Shown here: in pieces, positions 14,425 to 23,490 of the stretch
Position numbering within the stretch: the stretch's first letter is position 1
How the letters are laid out: each line of letters opens with the position of its first letter
NCBI GenBank assembly: GCA_050744245.1
Contig: JBOGGX010000031.1
Location: 1 to 28,296, forward strand
Origin: JBOGGX01 sp050744245
GTDB taxonomy: Bacteria > Actinomycetota > Acidimicrobiia > Acidimicrobiales > JBOGGX01
DNA length: 28,296 bases
Direction: 5' to 3'
The notes under the pieces: model-generated
Seen by the model: only the letters and a program-made list of their open reading frames with translations
Told to the model about the DNA's origin: nothing
The model's database searches: none
Made by a program: the position numbers and the translations under genes

Positions 14425-17400
14425 GTGTTGACGATCACCAAGCTCCGGGGCGCCGAGTATCTGATCCGCGCGGTGGCCGACGGCCTCGAGGACTACTACA
14501 TGGGGTCGGGGGAGGCGCCGGGGGTGTGGCGGGGCGCCTGGGCCGCCGATCTCGGCCTGATCGGGGTTGTCGAGGCGGACGCCCTGCGGGCGTTGGTGAA
14601 CGGAGTGGACCCTGGTTCGGGCGTGGAGTTGCTGGCGGGTCACCGCGATCGGAAGGTGCGGGCCATCGACGTGACCCTGTCGCCCCCCAAGTCGGTCTCG
14701 CTGCTGTGGGCGTTCGGCACCCCGGAGACGTCGGCGGCGGTGTCGATCGCGGTGGTCGAGGCGACCGATTTGGCGTTGGGGTTCTTGGAGGAGCGGGCGG
14801 CGGTGGCCCGCCGCCAGGAGGGCGGGATCCGCCGCCGGGTCGGCACGGGCGGTTTCGCCATCGCCACCTTCGCCCACCGCGCCAGCCGGGACGGGGATCC
14901 CCAGTTGCACACCCACTGTCTGATCCCGAATGTGGTGTGCCGGGACGACGGGGTGTTCGTCGCGTTCGACGCCAACCCCTTGCACCTGTGGGCCAAGGCG
15001 ACCGGGACGGTGTTCCAGAACGAGCTGCAGCGGTTGTTGACCCAGCGGCTGGGGGTGGCGTGGGCACCGGAACGCAACGGGACCCGGGAGATGCTCGGGT
15101 TCTCCCGCGGCCAGCTGCGCGCCTTCTCCAAACGCACCGAGGCGATCGAGTCCCGCCTCGAAGCTCGAGGCGAGTTGGCGTTCGAGTCGAAACGGGCCCG
15201 CATGCGGGCCGATGACCGGGCGTCGGTCCGGACCCGGCCTCGCAAGGACCCGACGCTGACCCCCGAGCGGCTGCGGGACCGGTGGGCGACCCAGGCCGCC
15301 GCCGTCGGTCTCGAGCGCGGCGTCGCCGTCGACCAGATCGTGCTCGGCCGCCACGCCGCGCAGTCTCGGGCGCTGGCCGAAGGGGAGATCTTCGCGGCGC
15401 TGGTCGACCCGGCGACCGGGCTGTGCGCCATCGACTCCCGGTTCGGTGAGGCACATGTTGTCGAGCGGGTGGCCGCCTTGTCCGCCGGCCAGCTTGACCT
15501 GGGCGAGGTCCTCGCATTGTCCGGGCGGTTCCTGGCGTCGGATCGGGTGGTCCGTCTGGTCCCCGACCTTCAGCGGCGCCGACCCCCGGAGTGGTCAACC
15601 GTCGAGCTGCGAGTGGTGGAGGATCGGCTCCTCGATCACCTCCACCGGCTGGTCAATCGGCAAGCCGATCCGGCGAACCTCGACGTTGTCGAAGCCGCGA
15701 TCGCGGGGCACCCGGGAATCGGCGCCGACCAGATCCGAGCGGTCCGGACACTCTGCGGGAATGGACCGGCGGTCCGGACCCTGGTCGCCCCGGCGGGGTT
15801 CGGCAAGACCCGCACCCTGGCGGCCGCCGCCGACGCCGAGACGAGAGCCGGCCGTGCCGTCCTGGCCGTGGCGCCCACCCATCGCGCCGTGGCCGAGCTG
15901 CGCGCCTGCGGCCTCGACGCGGCCACCATCGCCCGCGTGCGCCGCACCCTCGCCAACCGGCCCCTGACGCCGGGGGCGGTGGTCATCGTGGATGAGTCGT
16001 CCCTGGTCGCCACCCGGGACGCCGCAGCCATCCTCGCCGCCGTCACCGGCACCGCCGGCGCCCGGGTGTGGTTCGCAGGCGACCCCGGCCAGGGCCAATC
16101 GGTCGGCGCCGGCGGGCTCGCCGCCGAGCTCCAGCGCCTCGCCGCCTACGGCCGGATCCCGACCGCCGGTCTGCGGGTCAACCGCCGCCAGCTCGATCCC
16201 GCCGAGCGGGAGGCCCTCGCCCGCTTCCGGGCCGGCGACGTCGAGGCCAGCCAGGCCATCCGCGCCGACCACGGCTGGGAGCGCGAACTCGCCACCCCGA
16301 CCGAGATCCGGCAGGGTTTGGCCGCGGCGGCGGTGACCGACGCCGACCGCCACGGCGCCGAACAGGTGGCCGTGCTGGCGGTCAGCCACGCCGACTGTGA
16401 AGACCTGGCCGACCGCATCCGGGCCATCCGCGTCGCACGGGGGGAGCTGCGGGGACCCACCCTGACCGGGCCGGGCTGGGGATCGACGCGCCGGGTGTAC
16501 GCCGCCGGTGACCGGGTGTTGATCCACGCCAACCTCGACCCGGGGCATCGGGTGTTCAACGGCGCCATCGGCACCGTCGTCGCCGTCACCGCCACCGGCA
16601 TCGAGCTGAGCGTTGAAGGGGGCGGCGACACGATCCTTCCCGCCGCGGTGGTCGCCGGTCACCGGGCCGACGGCACCCCGAACGTGTCCCACGCTTGGGC
16701 CCGCACCGTCGACGGCGCCCAGGGGGGCACCTGGGGGCAGGTCCATCTGCTGGGCACCGCCGCCCTCAGCCGGTTCACCGGGTACGTCGGCCAGAGCCGG
16801 GGCCGGCACCCGACCCACACCTGGAACACCCGCCCCGAGACCGACCATCCCGCCCGTCTCCTCGCCGATCAGCGCACCCCCACCGAGGTGGTGCTGGACG
16901 CCATGGGCCGGGCCGAACCCAAAACCCTCGCCGCCGACGACGACCCCTGGACCATCGACCGTCGTCTCCGTGCCGAACTCGACGAGCACCTCGCCGTCGC
17001 CGCCCGTCGCCCACCCGACCGGAGCCGGGACGTCGACGCTGCCCGCCAGCGGCTCGGGCTGGCCCACGACGAGCAAGGGGGGGCGTCTACCGGTGTCGAC
17101 CACCACCGGGCGGAACGGGATCGGCTCGGCCCCCTCACCCGCCTCCGGCGGGGCGGACGAGCCGACATCGCCCGCGCCGATCAGGCCCTGGCCGGCGCCC
17201 GTCGCCGCCTCGATCGCGCCACCCACGAACTCGACTCCGCCGCGGCCGCCGTCGCCGACCTCGAGGGGGCAGTCACCGACCGGTCGCGATGGGACCAGGC
17301 ACACGGCTGGCGGGTCGACCGCATCACCGAAATCGACGACACGCTCGCCCACCATTGGGCCCAAGCCGTCCTACGGGCCGTCCGTGCCGACGACCCCCTC

Positions 17401-17748
17401 GCCTTCGGCCGCGACCGCGTACGGCAGGCGCACGGCCTCTACACCCACGACCTACACGAGCTGCGCGCCGGGGAATCCGCCACTGGTGGCACCCCTGACG
17501 ATTGGTCCGGTGGCCGCGACCAGATGGCACACCACCGTCGCCGGCTCGCGAAGGCCATCGCCGACCTGGGTGCCGCTCTCGACACGCTCGACACCGATCT
17601 GCCGCGTGCCGGACCGGTCGGCCGACACCTCGGTGGGGGGATCGGAGGCGGGTCGCCGGAGTGGACAAGGCTTCCTGACCTCGAGATCGCGTCGCCCGGG
17701 AGAGACCGCCCCGAGACGAAGGGCATTGATCGCGGCCTCGAGTGGTAG
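14425..17748 (+). CDS. MobF (TrwC/TraA-like) conjugative relaxase-helicase
   Basis: A 1107-residue protein from a GTG that gives the family start MLTITKL; earlier in-frame starts would precede this motif. Residues ~1-300 are the TrwC relaxase: Tyr pair at 24-25 for strand transfer, and a three-His metal site at His151, His162 and His164 (FAHRASRDGDPQLHTHCLIPN). Residues ~430-830 are a RecD-like 5'-3' helicase with Walker A APAGFGKT (455-462), Walker B VVIVDESS (519-526), and later VSHAWARTVDGAQGGTW and YVGQSRGRH. The C-terminal ~250 residues are charged and helical. It nicks oriT, stays bound to the 5' end and unwinds the strand for transfer. No coupling protein accompanies it here. Confidence 0.93.
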   Translation: MLTITKLRGAEYLIRAVADGLEDYYMGSGEAPGVWRGAWAADLGLIGVVEADALRALVNGVDPGSGVELLAGHRDRKVRAIDVTLSPPKSVSLLWAFGTPETSAAVSIAVVEATDLALGFLEERAAVARRQEGGIRRRVGTGGFAIATFAHRASRDGDPQLHTHCLIPNVVCRDDGVFVAFDANPLHLWAKATGTVFQNELQRLLTQRLGVAWAPERNGTREMLGFSRGQLRAFSKRTEAIESRLEARGELAFESKRARMRADDRASVRTRPRKDPTLTPERLRDRWATQAAAVGLERGVAVDQIVLGRHAAQSRALAEGEIFAALVDPATGLCAIDSRFGEAHVVERVAALSAGQLDLGEVLALSGRFLASDRVVRLVPDLQRRRPPEWSTVELRVVEDRLLDHLHRLVNRQADPANLDVVEAAIAGHPGIGADQIRAVRTLCGNGPAVRTLVAPAGFGKTRTLAAAADAETRAGRAVLAVAPTHRAVAELRACGLDAATIARVRRTLANRPLTPGAVVIVDESSLVATRDAAAILAAVTGTAGARVWFAGDPGQGQSVGAGGLAAELQRLAAYGRIPTAGLRVNRRQLDPAEREALARFRAGDVEASQAIRADHGWERELATPTEIRQGLAAAAVTDADRHGAEQVAVLAVSHADCEDLADRIRAIRVARGELRGPTLTGPGWGSTRRVYAAGDRVLIHANLDPGHRVFNGAIGTVVAVTATGIELSVEGGGDTILPAAVVAGHRADGTPNVSHAWARTVDGAQGGTWGQVHLLGTAALSRFTGYVGQSRGRHPTHTWNTRPETDHPARLLADQRTPTEVVLDAMGRAEPKTLAADDDPWTIDRRLRAELDEHLAVAARRPPDRSRDVDAARQRLGLAHDEQGGASTGVDHHRAERDRLGPLTRLRRGGRADIARADQALAGARRRLDRATHELDSAAAAVADLEGAVTDRSRWDQAHGWRVDRITEIDDTLAHHWAQAVLRAVRADDPLAFGRDRVRQAHGLYTHDLHELRAGESATGGTPDDWSGGRDQMAHHRRRLAKAIADLGAALDTLDTDLPRAGPVGRHLGGGIGGGSPEWTRLPDLEIASPGRDRPETKGIDRGLEW

Positions 17749-18238
17749 CCACGAGGCCTGTCCCCAACCGCCGCACAGGCCGTGCGAGCGATCCGATCCG
17801 GCCGACCCATCCGGGCGCGCAACGCTGCCAACGATGACCGCCGTCGAGGATGAAGGACGAAGCCCCGGTCACCGGGGCCCGGCGTGGCGATCGCCTCTAC
17901 GGCATCCGCCGCCTGTTGCTGGTGGGCCATGAGCATCGCGGCGAGCGCGGCCGGGCGCGCCTCCAGCGGGCGCCTGGCCGCCGGCGACCATAGCGCGAGA
18001 CCGGCGCCGCCCATCTCCGCCAGGGAGCTCGTCCGGGGGGTTGCTCGGCCACCGACCTTGTCCAGGCCCGCCGCCGGCTTCCTCTTGTACCCGCGGTGCG
18101 CCAACGCCGAGATCCCGAGTTCGCCCGACATCGCCAAGAGAGGATCTCTGCTCGGAGCAGGAGATGCTCGCCTTCCAGCCACAGGCGGATCCAACGGCCC
18201 GAAGCGCCAACCACGCTTGATCGCGTGGACGGCTTCGC
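17749..18238. other. Gene-poor stretch behind the relaxase
   Basis: This 490-bp interval holds only overlapping open frames with no recognisable domain, ribosome site or family pattern. One minus-strand frame begins at an ATG at 18131 (MSGELGISALAHRGYKRKP) and reads on into the antisense of the relaxase. I see no second tRNA-Val end and no inverted repeats. It may be a decayed gene or the element's right flank. Confidence 0.4.
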
Positions 18239-18856
18239 CTATTCCGCGGCGACATTGGCGAGATCGGGGGCCACGGCGTCGGCGAGTCCGGCGGGGTCGT
18301 CGATGGCGTCGGCGAGCGCCCGGAGCGTCACCTGTTGGGTGTGGGTGCGGCCGTCTTCGAGTTCGGCGTTGAGGCCGGCGTCGTCGAGGCAGAGTCGAAG
18401 GCAGTCGATGATCTGACCGAGCCGTCCGGCGACGATGGGCTCGAGGGGGATGTGGCTGGTGTCGCTGGATGCCATGGCGGCTCCGCAGAGCCGAGCGGCC
18501 CGGTGATGGTCCCCTGTCGTGGAGGCGACGTGGGCGAGCCCGATCATGTGGCCCGCTTCGAGGTGCCGGTGGCCAACATCTCGGCGCAGACGCAACGCCG
18601 TGGCGAACATGGCACGAGCGGCGCTGGGGTCGTCGCGGTCGCAGGCGAGCCATCCCAGGGTGTCGAGGGCGACGGCCAGGGTTGCCCGGGCCCCAATCTC
18701 GGTTGCGACCGAGGCGGCCTTGGTGGTCACGCTGATTGCCTGCTTGCGGTCGCCTCGGTGAGCGAGCGCCACACCAAGCTTGGCCAGGTGTCGTGCCGTC
18801 TCGGCATCGTCGTCGAGGAGCCGGGCGATGCTCAGTCCCTGCTCCTCAAGGAACTC
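18239..18856 (-). pseudogene. C-terminal remnant of a TPR-containing transcriptional regulator
   Basis: The frame is open from the junction at ~18856 to a stop at 18239 with no plausible start at its 5' end. The sequence is tandem TPR helices: FLEEQGLSIARLLDDDAETARHLAKLGVALAHRGD, then ATLAVALDTLGWLACDRDDPSAARAMFATAL, then GHMIGLAHVASTTGDHHRAARLCGAA. This pattern is typical of the C-terminal half of large LuxR/BTAD/NB-ARC regulators. The nucleotide-binding and DNA-binding parts are missing; at the junction the sequence changes to an IS630 transposase tail on the other strand. It is likely an inactive fragment cut by insertion or recombination. Confidence 0.65.
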
Positions 18857-18990
18857 GCGCCGACATCGAAGCCTGGGCCGCCACCTGGAACGAGAACCCC
18901 ACCCCGTTCCTGTGGCACAAGACCGCCGACTAGATCCTCGAACGCCTCGCCGGCTACTGCGCCGCCGTCAACCAACAAGCCGACACATGA
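18856..18990 (+). pseudogene. IS630-family transposase remnant (C-terminal ~45 codons, internal stop)
   Basis: Reading from 18856 gives RADIEAWAATWNENPTPF then LWHKTAD, a TAG stop at 18931-18933, and in the same frame ILERLAGYCAAVNQQADT to a TGA at 18990. This is the familiar IS630 transposase end (..W.NPRPF.W.KTADEIL..I..YC). One G-to-T change (GAG to TAG) explains the internal stop. The catalytic DDE region is absent. The fragment abuts the truncated TPR gene and lies 84 bp from the end of the MFS gene. Confidence 0.8.
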
Positions 18991-19074
18991 CCAACACCAT
19001 TCACGACGGTTCAGCCTTCCGGGACACTAGGCGCACCACCGCTGCGACGCCCGAGGGGGCCGGCGCGACCGTCG

Positions 19075-20322
19075 CTATGTCGCCCGGAGCTTCGCCTCGG
19101 CTTCCTCCGGAATCGGGGTTGCGACTGTGCTGACCAGCGCGCCCGAGAAGCACACGAGGCAGCCGACGAAGGGAACAGCGTAGCCGAACCTCGTCGCGAG
19201 GCCGCCGCCGATCACAGCGCCCACCGGGTACAGCGCTAGGCCGACCGCGCGGAACGAGGCCGATACCTTGCCGAGCATCGAGCGCTCGACGATCGCCTGG
19301 CGGATGGACACGTTGACGACGTTCCACGCCACCGCCCCCCACCCGATCGCGCCGAGCGCGGCCATGAACACCCATGTCTCGGGCACGAGCGCCACGAGCA
19401 TTCCGGACACGGCGACACCGGCAGCGACGACGAGGGAGTTTCGGGGGCCGAGCCGCCGTGATAGCCGGGCGATGATCAGGGACGCGAACGTACCGCACGC
19501 TGCGACGACCGCGAGCGTGACTCCATACAGCCCGGCGGCACTCGCCAGGCCTTTCTCGTCGGTGAGGTAGCCCGGAACGAGACTGAGCAGCGCACCGGCG
19601 GCGAGGTTGAACACCGCCGCCGTGCGGAGCAGCGCGCGTAGGGTGGGTTGCCGACGGAGGAAACCGAGGCCTTCATTGACGGCGCGCATTATCGAGGGTG
19701 CTTCCGTCGGTTCGGGTGAGCCCGACCGGGCGAGCGCGAGCGCGAGGAGGCCGGACGATCCGAACAGCACGGCCACCACGCCCAGCGAAGTCGCAAACGA
19801 GAGACCGATGAGCGCCCCGCCGAGCACCGGTCCGACGAACTCGTTGAGAACCAGCTGGGTCGACTGGATCCGGCCGTTGGCGGAGATGAGCTCGCTCTCG
19901 TCGACCACCTCAGGGACGTGCACCTGAGACGCGATGTCTACGACCAGCTCGATCGACGCGAGAAGCATCGCGCCGCCGAGCAGACCGAAAAGCTCGATCT
20001 CGCCGACGGCAGCGAGCGCAGCGAGCACACCGCAAACGGCCGTCCGGGCCAGCGCGGCGCCGCGGATGAGCAGCACCTCGTCGTACCGGTCGACGAATGC
20101 ACCGATGGCAGGCGCGAGCACGACTCCCGGCACCCTCAGCGAACCGACCATCAGCGACGCACCGAGAGCTCCACCCGCGTCGAGCGCCCCGATGACCAAC
20201 GAGACGATCAGCACCCCGTCGCCGAGGTTCCCCGCGGCCGTTGAGGCCCACAGTCTGCGGAAGGGCCGGCGGTCGAAGCCCTTTCGATTCGCACTGAGCG
20301 CGGCGCCGCCGATCAATCGCAT
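19075..20322 (-). CDS. MFS exporter (probable RiPP efflux pump)
   Basis: A 415-residue membrane protein with about 12 helices, starting FDRRPFRRLWASTAAGNLGDGVLIV, which is typical of the MFS_3/EntS-like branch of drug and siderophore exporters. The motif-A-like loop is DRYDEVLLIRGAALAR in the first half, with RLSRRLGPRNSLVVAAG in the second. It is the last gene of the operon, 10 bp behind the amidohydrolase, with an AAAGGA ribosome site. By position it should export the mature peptide or give self-resistance. The bottromycin cluster also has an MFS pump (BotT). Substrate assignment is inference from context. Confidence 0.87.
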   Translation of the reverse strand: MRLIGGAALSANRKGFDRRPFRRLWASTAAGNLGDGVLIVSLVIGALDAGGALGASLMVGSLRVPGVVLAPAIGAFVDRYDEVLLIRGAALARTAVCGVLAALAAVGEIELFGLLGGAMLLASIELVVDIASQVHVPEVVDESELISANGRIQSTQLVLNEFVGPVLGGALIGLSFATSLGVVAVLFGSSGLLALALARSGSPEPTEAPSIMRAVNEGLGFLRRQPTLRALLRTAAVFNLAAGALLSLVPGYLTDEKGLASAAGLYGVTLAVVAACGTFASLIIARLSRRLGPRNSLVVAAGVAVSGMLVALVPETWVFMAALGAIGWGAVAWNVVNVSIRQAIVERSMLGKVSASFRAVGLALYPVGAVIGGGLATRFGYAVPFVGCLVCFSGALVSTVATPIPEEAEAKLRAT

Positions 20323-20332
20323 TCAAGATCCT

Positions 20333-22288
20333 TTACGGCATCGAGTGACGCGAGGCGCGACGCCAGGTGCTCGTCCGGCCGCCATTGGTCACCGCCACGT
20401 CTGTTGGAAAGCCGTCGGGATCGAGCGAGAAGTGCAACCGGAGGCCGCCGCCCAGCCGCGACAGGACGGTGCAGCCCTGACCGGACGGATCGACGCGCAG
20501 CGGGCTAACGTGGCCGAACTCAGAGTCGGGATAGCCGCCCCACAGCGCGGCCAAACCGAACGCGCCGGACCGCGCCGAGGCGGCCGACACGAACAGTGGG
20601 TGGAACAGCGAGAGGTTCCCACTTGCTGCGGCCGGCCGTCCGCGGTGCAGGATCGGGATCTCAGACTCGTCGAGGTGGTCCGCGAAACAATGGAGCACTC
20701 CGGGCCGATCGGCAGCGTACGTCGTCTGGAAGTACAACGCCTCGTTGCCGACACTGACGTGCGACGAGACGACCGTGAGCGTCCGGCGGTGCGACTCGCA
20801 GTACGTCACCGTCCGACCGAACGAAACTCGATGATCCTCGAGTACTGCCACCGTGCCGTCGCCGTCCTCGCGTAGCCAAACGTCGAGCCCGCCCTCGTCA
20901 CCGCCCGCGGCTGGGACGAATCGCAGACACGCGTGCCATCTGCACCCATCCCGAAGGCGTTCCGCAACCTCCGCCAGCTCGGTCGGCGCCACGGTACCGA
21001 GCGTCGGAACCGGGGGGATCGCCCCCGAGGAGCCCGGAGGATCAGTCACGACGCCGTGGTGATCGACGACGCCGCGAATGCGGTCGACGGTTGCGCCCTC
21101 GCCGCGCTCGATGAGCACGGCGGGGCCCAGTGGGCCGCTCCGGCCAGAACCCGATCGACAGGCGCCGGCTCCCACGGAGGCCGCGTCGAACGCCGCGACC
21201 GTGTCGAGGCCGGCGGACCGCAGTAGGTCGATCTCGTCGTAGAGGCTCGGGCCGTGGTAGGTGAACGGGTCGGGGGCGTCGGTGCCAGCGATGATCCGCA
21301 CGCCCGCGCGCGCCAACGCCTCGAGCACGCGTAGGTGGAACGCCAGAAGTGGCGCGCGCCACGAGTCGTCGGCGAGGAAGCCCGACCAGATCGCGTCGAG
21401 CTCGGGGTCGACGACGACGCCAGAAACTCGCCGACGCGCGCTCATCGGCCGGCGGATAACGAGCGTCGGGCACACCTCGGCCCCGGCCGCGGCGAGGTCG
21501 TCGGCCAGGCGGCGCATCGCCTCCCAGTCGGCGCTGGCCAGTAAGCGTTGCATCGGCCCAGGGGCGGCCGCGAAGCCGGGGTCACCCGTGGCGGCGGCGA
21601 TCTCGGCGTCATCGAGGATCTCGCGCATGAACCCGTTGAGGTGCTCGAAGCGCAGCTGCCCCGTGCGGATCGCTGTCCGGTGGGAGACCGCGTCCGGGAG
21701 GTGGCCGACGAGGGCAAGATCCCGCGCGCGCGCGGCGGTGGCGATGGCGTCGAAGGTCGTCGCGTCGAGATGCGAGTACACCTTGACCTCCTCGTAACCG
21801 GCCCGATCGAGCGTTGCGACGACCTCATCGGCATTGGCGGGATCCCCGAGCGTCACGCCGTGCACATACGGCAGCACGCCGCGGTGCGGCCCATCGATGA
21901 CCGGTGTGGTGGTCCGAAGCTGGCAGCAGTCCTCACGATCGGCGGTGGCGAGGGCGAGGCTGCGGTGGTATGGGCTCCCCGACATGTTCACGGTGGCCGT
22001 GAGCCCCCAGCGCGCGGCCTGGATCAGATCGAGGGCACAGTTGACGTGGGAATGCCCATCGACGAGGCCGGACACCCGTAGGAGCCGCCCGGACTCGGCC
22101 AGAGAGCGCAGGCGTGCGGGGTCGGCGCTCCCGGCGTCCGGCGGTGCGCCGAGCTCGTCGACGGAGACCGAGCAAATCGGCGCCTCCCTGCGCTCGCCCC
22201 CGAAGACGCCGGCGCCCGCCGCGGATCCCGTGCGGGTCACGCGTGAGGGCGCCGATTCCTTCGATGACGAACTCGAGCCACGACTCAC
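20333..22288 (-). CDS. Amidohydrolase with extra C-terminal domain, RiPP-associated
   Basis: A 651-residue protein. Residues ~65-420 are an amidohydrolase TIM barrel with metal ligands His79 and His81 (VDGHSHVN), Lys169 (EVKVYSH), His196 (LVGHLPD), His216 (FEHLNGF) and Asp337 (AGTDAPDPF), so the active site looks complete. The ~60-residue N-terminus is low-complexity. The last ~225 residues are a separate, strand-rich region (RTVTYCESHRRTLTVVSSHV ... LSLDPDGFPTDVAVTNGG) that I do not recognise; it is not part of ordinary amidohydrolases. In bottromycin the amidohydrolase PurAH/BotAH drives macroamidine formation by removing the follower peptide; a similar role is an inference. The GTG start overlaps the YcaO stop by 4 bp. 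Confidence 0.85.
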   Translation of the reverse strand: MSRGSSSSSKESAPSRVTRTGSAAGAGVFGGERREAPICSVSVDELGAPPDAGSADPARLRSLAESGRLLRVSGLVDGHSHVNCALDLIQAARWGLTATVNMSGSPYHRSLALATADREDCCQLRTTTPVIDGPHRGVLPYVHGVTLGDPANADEVVATLDRAGYEEVKVYSHLDATTFDAIATAARARDLALVGHLPDAVSHRTAIRTGQLRFEHLNGFMREILDDAEIAAATGDPGFAAAPGPMQRLLASADWEAMRRLADDLAAAGAEVCPTLVIRRPMSARRRVSGVVVDPELDAIWSGFLADDSWRAPLLAFHLRVLEALARAGVRIIAGTDAPDPFTYHGPSLYDEIDLLRSAGLDTVAAFDAASVGAGACRSGSGRSGPLGPAVLIERGEGATVDRIRGVVDHHGVVTDPPGSSGAIPPVPTLGTVAPTELAEVAERLRDGCRWHACLRFVPAAGGDEGGLDVWLREDGDGTVAVLEDHRVSFGRTVTYCESHRRTLTVVSSHVSVGNEALYFQTTYAADRPGVLHCFADHLDESEIPILHRGRPAAASGNLSLFHPLFVSAASARSGAFGLAALWGGYPDSEFGHVSPLRVDPSGQGCTVLSRLGGGLRLHFSLDPDGFPTDVAVTNGGRTSTWRRASRHSMP

Positions 22289-23490
22289 GCCATCTCAAGC
22301 TCCGGCTGCAGGGGATCGTCGCCGGTAGGGGCCACCTCGATCCCGTGCTCGGACAGGAAGAAGCGGTCCGCCCCGGGAACGTAGACCGCCGCCGCCACCA
22401 GCGCCCCTGGTACCAACTCGGCGACCATCGCATACACCGGCCGTGCTGTGCGCTCAAGTAGCTCGGTCAACCACGTTTCGCGGTCGACGACGCCGATGCC
22501 GTTCGGGACCCGCTCGTCAACGGTGAAGCCCAGCTCCCCGGGGCAAAGGCGGATGTCGTAGACGCACTGGAACCTCGGGGCCACGCGGCGCAGCCGCTCT
22601 AGGTGGCCCTCATCGTCGGACGCGATCCATCCGCTCCGCTTCACGGCGTATATCTGGCAGAGCTCGCCCACCGCGCGTTCGGACGCGACCCACGGGTCGG
22701 GAGCGGACCCCTTGCCGACGATGCGGCCGGCGACCGTCTCGTCGACCATCGACGCCAGGCAGACGTGGACACCATTACGCCGGCCGAGGTCGAGCACGGT
22801 CAATGAGCCGCCGAGGTAGTCATTGGCGGCCGCGACGTTGTCGGCGACCGTCGGTGGGGCGGCCGCCAGCGGGAGGTAGGCGCACGGGTACGGTCGTCGG
22901 AGGTAGAGGGCGAGGAGGAAGCGGGAGAAGGTGTCCCGTTCGATGATCTCCATCGCGCCTCGCAGGATCGCTCGACGCTCGGTGACCTCGACGCTCCAGC
23001 CGGTCGAACTGCCGTACCGCGCGAACGGGAGGAGCGGATCGCCGACGGGCAGACCGCGCCAATGACTGAGTTCGACCAGCGTGCGCGGGAGGGCGGCCCG
23101 GTCGGGCCCCAGCCCCGCGAGGCGGCGAAACGGCCGGCACTCGACCGTCGTGCCCTCGCTCGCCCGGCGCAGCCACGCCATCAGCCGATCACCGTGGACG
23201 TCGTCACCGGCCGGACCAACATTTGATCCGTCGACGCACACCGAGCCAGGCAACAGCCCGTCATGACGACCGTGAACGACGAAGTGCTCGATTGCCTCCG
23301 ACAGGGCGACGGTCGGCGCCAGCTCGGTCTTCGCTCTCGAGAGACCCCACGCCCGGAGCGCGCCCTGCTGGTCGAAGAGCCGCACCGCGTTGATCCGCAG
23401 GGTTCCGATCTCAGCGAGGCACTCGGTTTCGGACCACAACCCATGCTCGTGGAGAAATCGCTGCGCGGCATCGTTTGGCCCGTCGGTCAC
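22285..23490 (-). CDS. YcaO family cyclodehydratase-like enzyme 1 (divergent)
   Basis: A 401-residue protein. The YcaO ATP-site elements are visible: KTELAPTVALSEAIEHFVVHGRHDG (first Glu-containing helix), GSSTGWSVEVTERRAILRGAMEIIERDTFSRFLL (second helix with ExxExxERD pattern), and later KGSAPDPWVASERAVGELCQIYA. YcaO enzymes use ATP to activate a backbone amide for attack by a nucleophile, giving azolines, amidines or thioamides. The N-terminal ~50 residues are short and contain no obvious peptide-binding RRE domain; no C-terminal PxPxP is present. It is coupled to the AKR gene upstream (GTGA overlap) and to the amidohydrolase downstream. Confidence 0.88.
   Translation of the reverse strand: MTDGPNDAAQRFLHEHGLWSETECLAEIGTLRINAVRLFDQQGALRAWGLSRAKTELAPTVALSEAIEHFVVHGRHDGLLPGSVCVDGSNVGPAGDDVHGDRLMAWLRRASEGTTVECRPFRRLAGLGPDRAALPRTLVELSHWRGLPVGDPLLPFARYGSSTGWSVEVTERRAILRGAMEIIERDTFSRFLLALYLRRPYPCAYLPLAAAPPTVADNVAAANDYLGGSLTVLDLGRRNGVHVCLASMVDETVAGRIVGKGSAPDPWVASERAVGELCQIYAVKRSGWIASDDEGHLERLRRVAPRFQCVYDIRLCPGELGFTVDERVPNGIGVVDRETWLTELLERTARPVYAMVAELVPGALVAAAVYVPGADRFFLSEHGIEVAPTGDDPLQPELEMA

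Larger units (their letters stand above)
11047..17748. mobile_element. Integrated mobilisable element at tRNA-Val (left end certain, right end open)
   Basis: Integrase next to and overlapping a tRNA 3' end, regulator, toxin-antitoxin pair, excisionase-like gene and MobF relaxase form a compact mobility module as in actinobacterial IMEs/AICEs. No coupling ATPase, type IV secretion genes or replication initiator are visible, so I infer mobilisation by another element's transfer machinery. I found no repeat of the tRNA 3' end to mark attR up to 28296; the element may extend past the relaxase, or its right end may have been lost. Confidence 0.75.

Noticed and set aside
14068..15456. Long minus-strand open frame of 462 codons opposite the relaxase gene
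   Set aside because: It is Arg/Pro/Gly-rich shadow sequence with no domain pattern; the plus strand carries a convincing TrwC relaxase with its metal and tyrosine motifs.
17439..18653. Minus-strand open frame of 404 codons across the relaxase end and the TPR fragment
   Set aside because: Most of it overlaps better-supported frames (relaxase, TPR) and the composition is typical of a GC-rich shadow; only the 17749-18131 part is unopposed and I recognise nothing in it.
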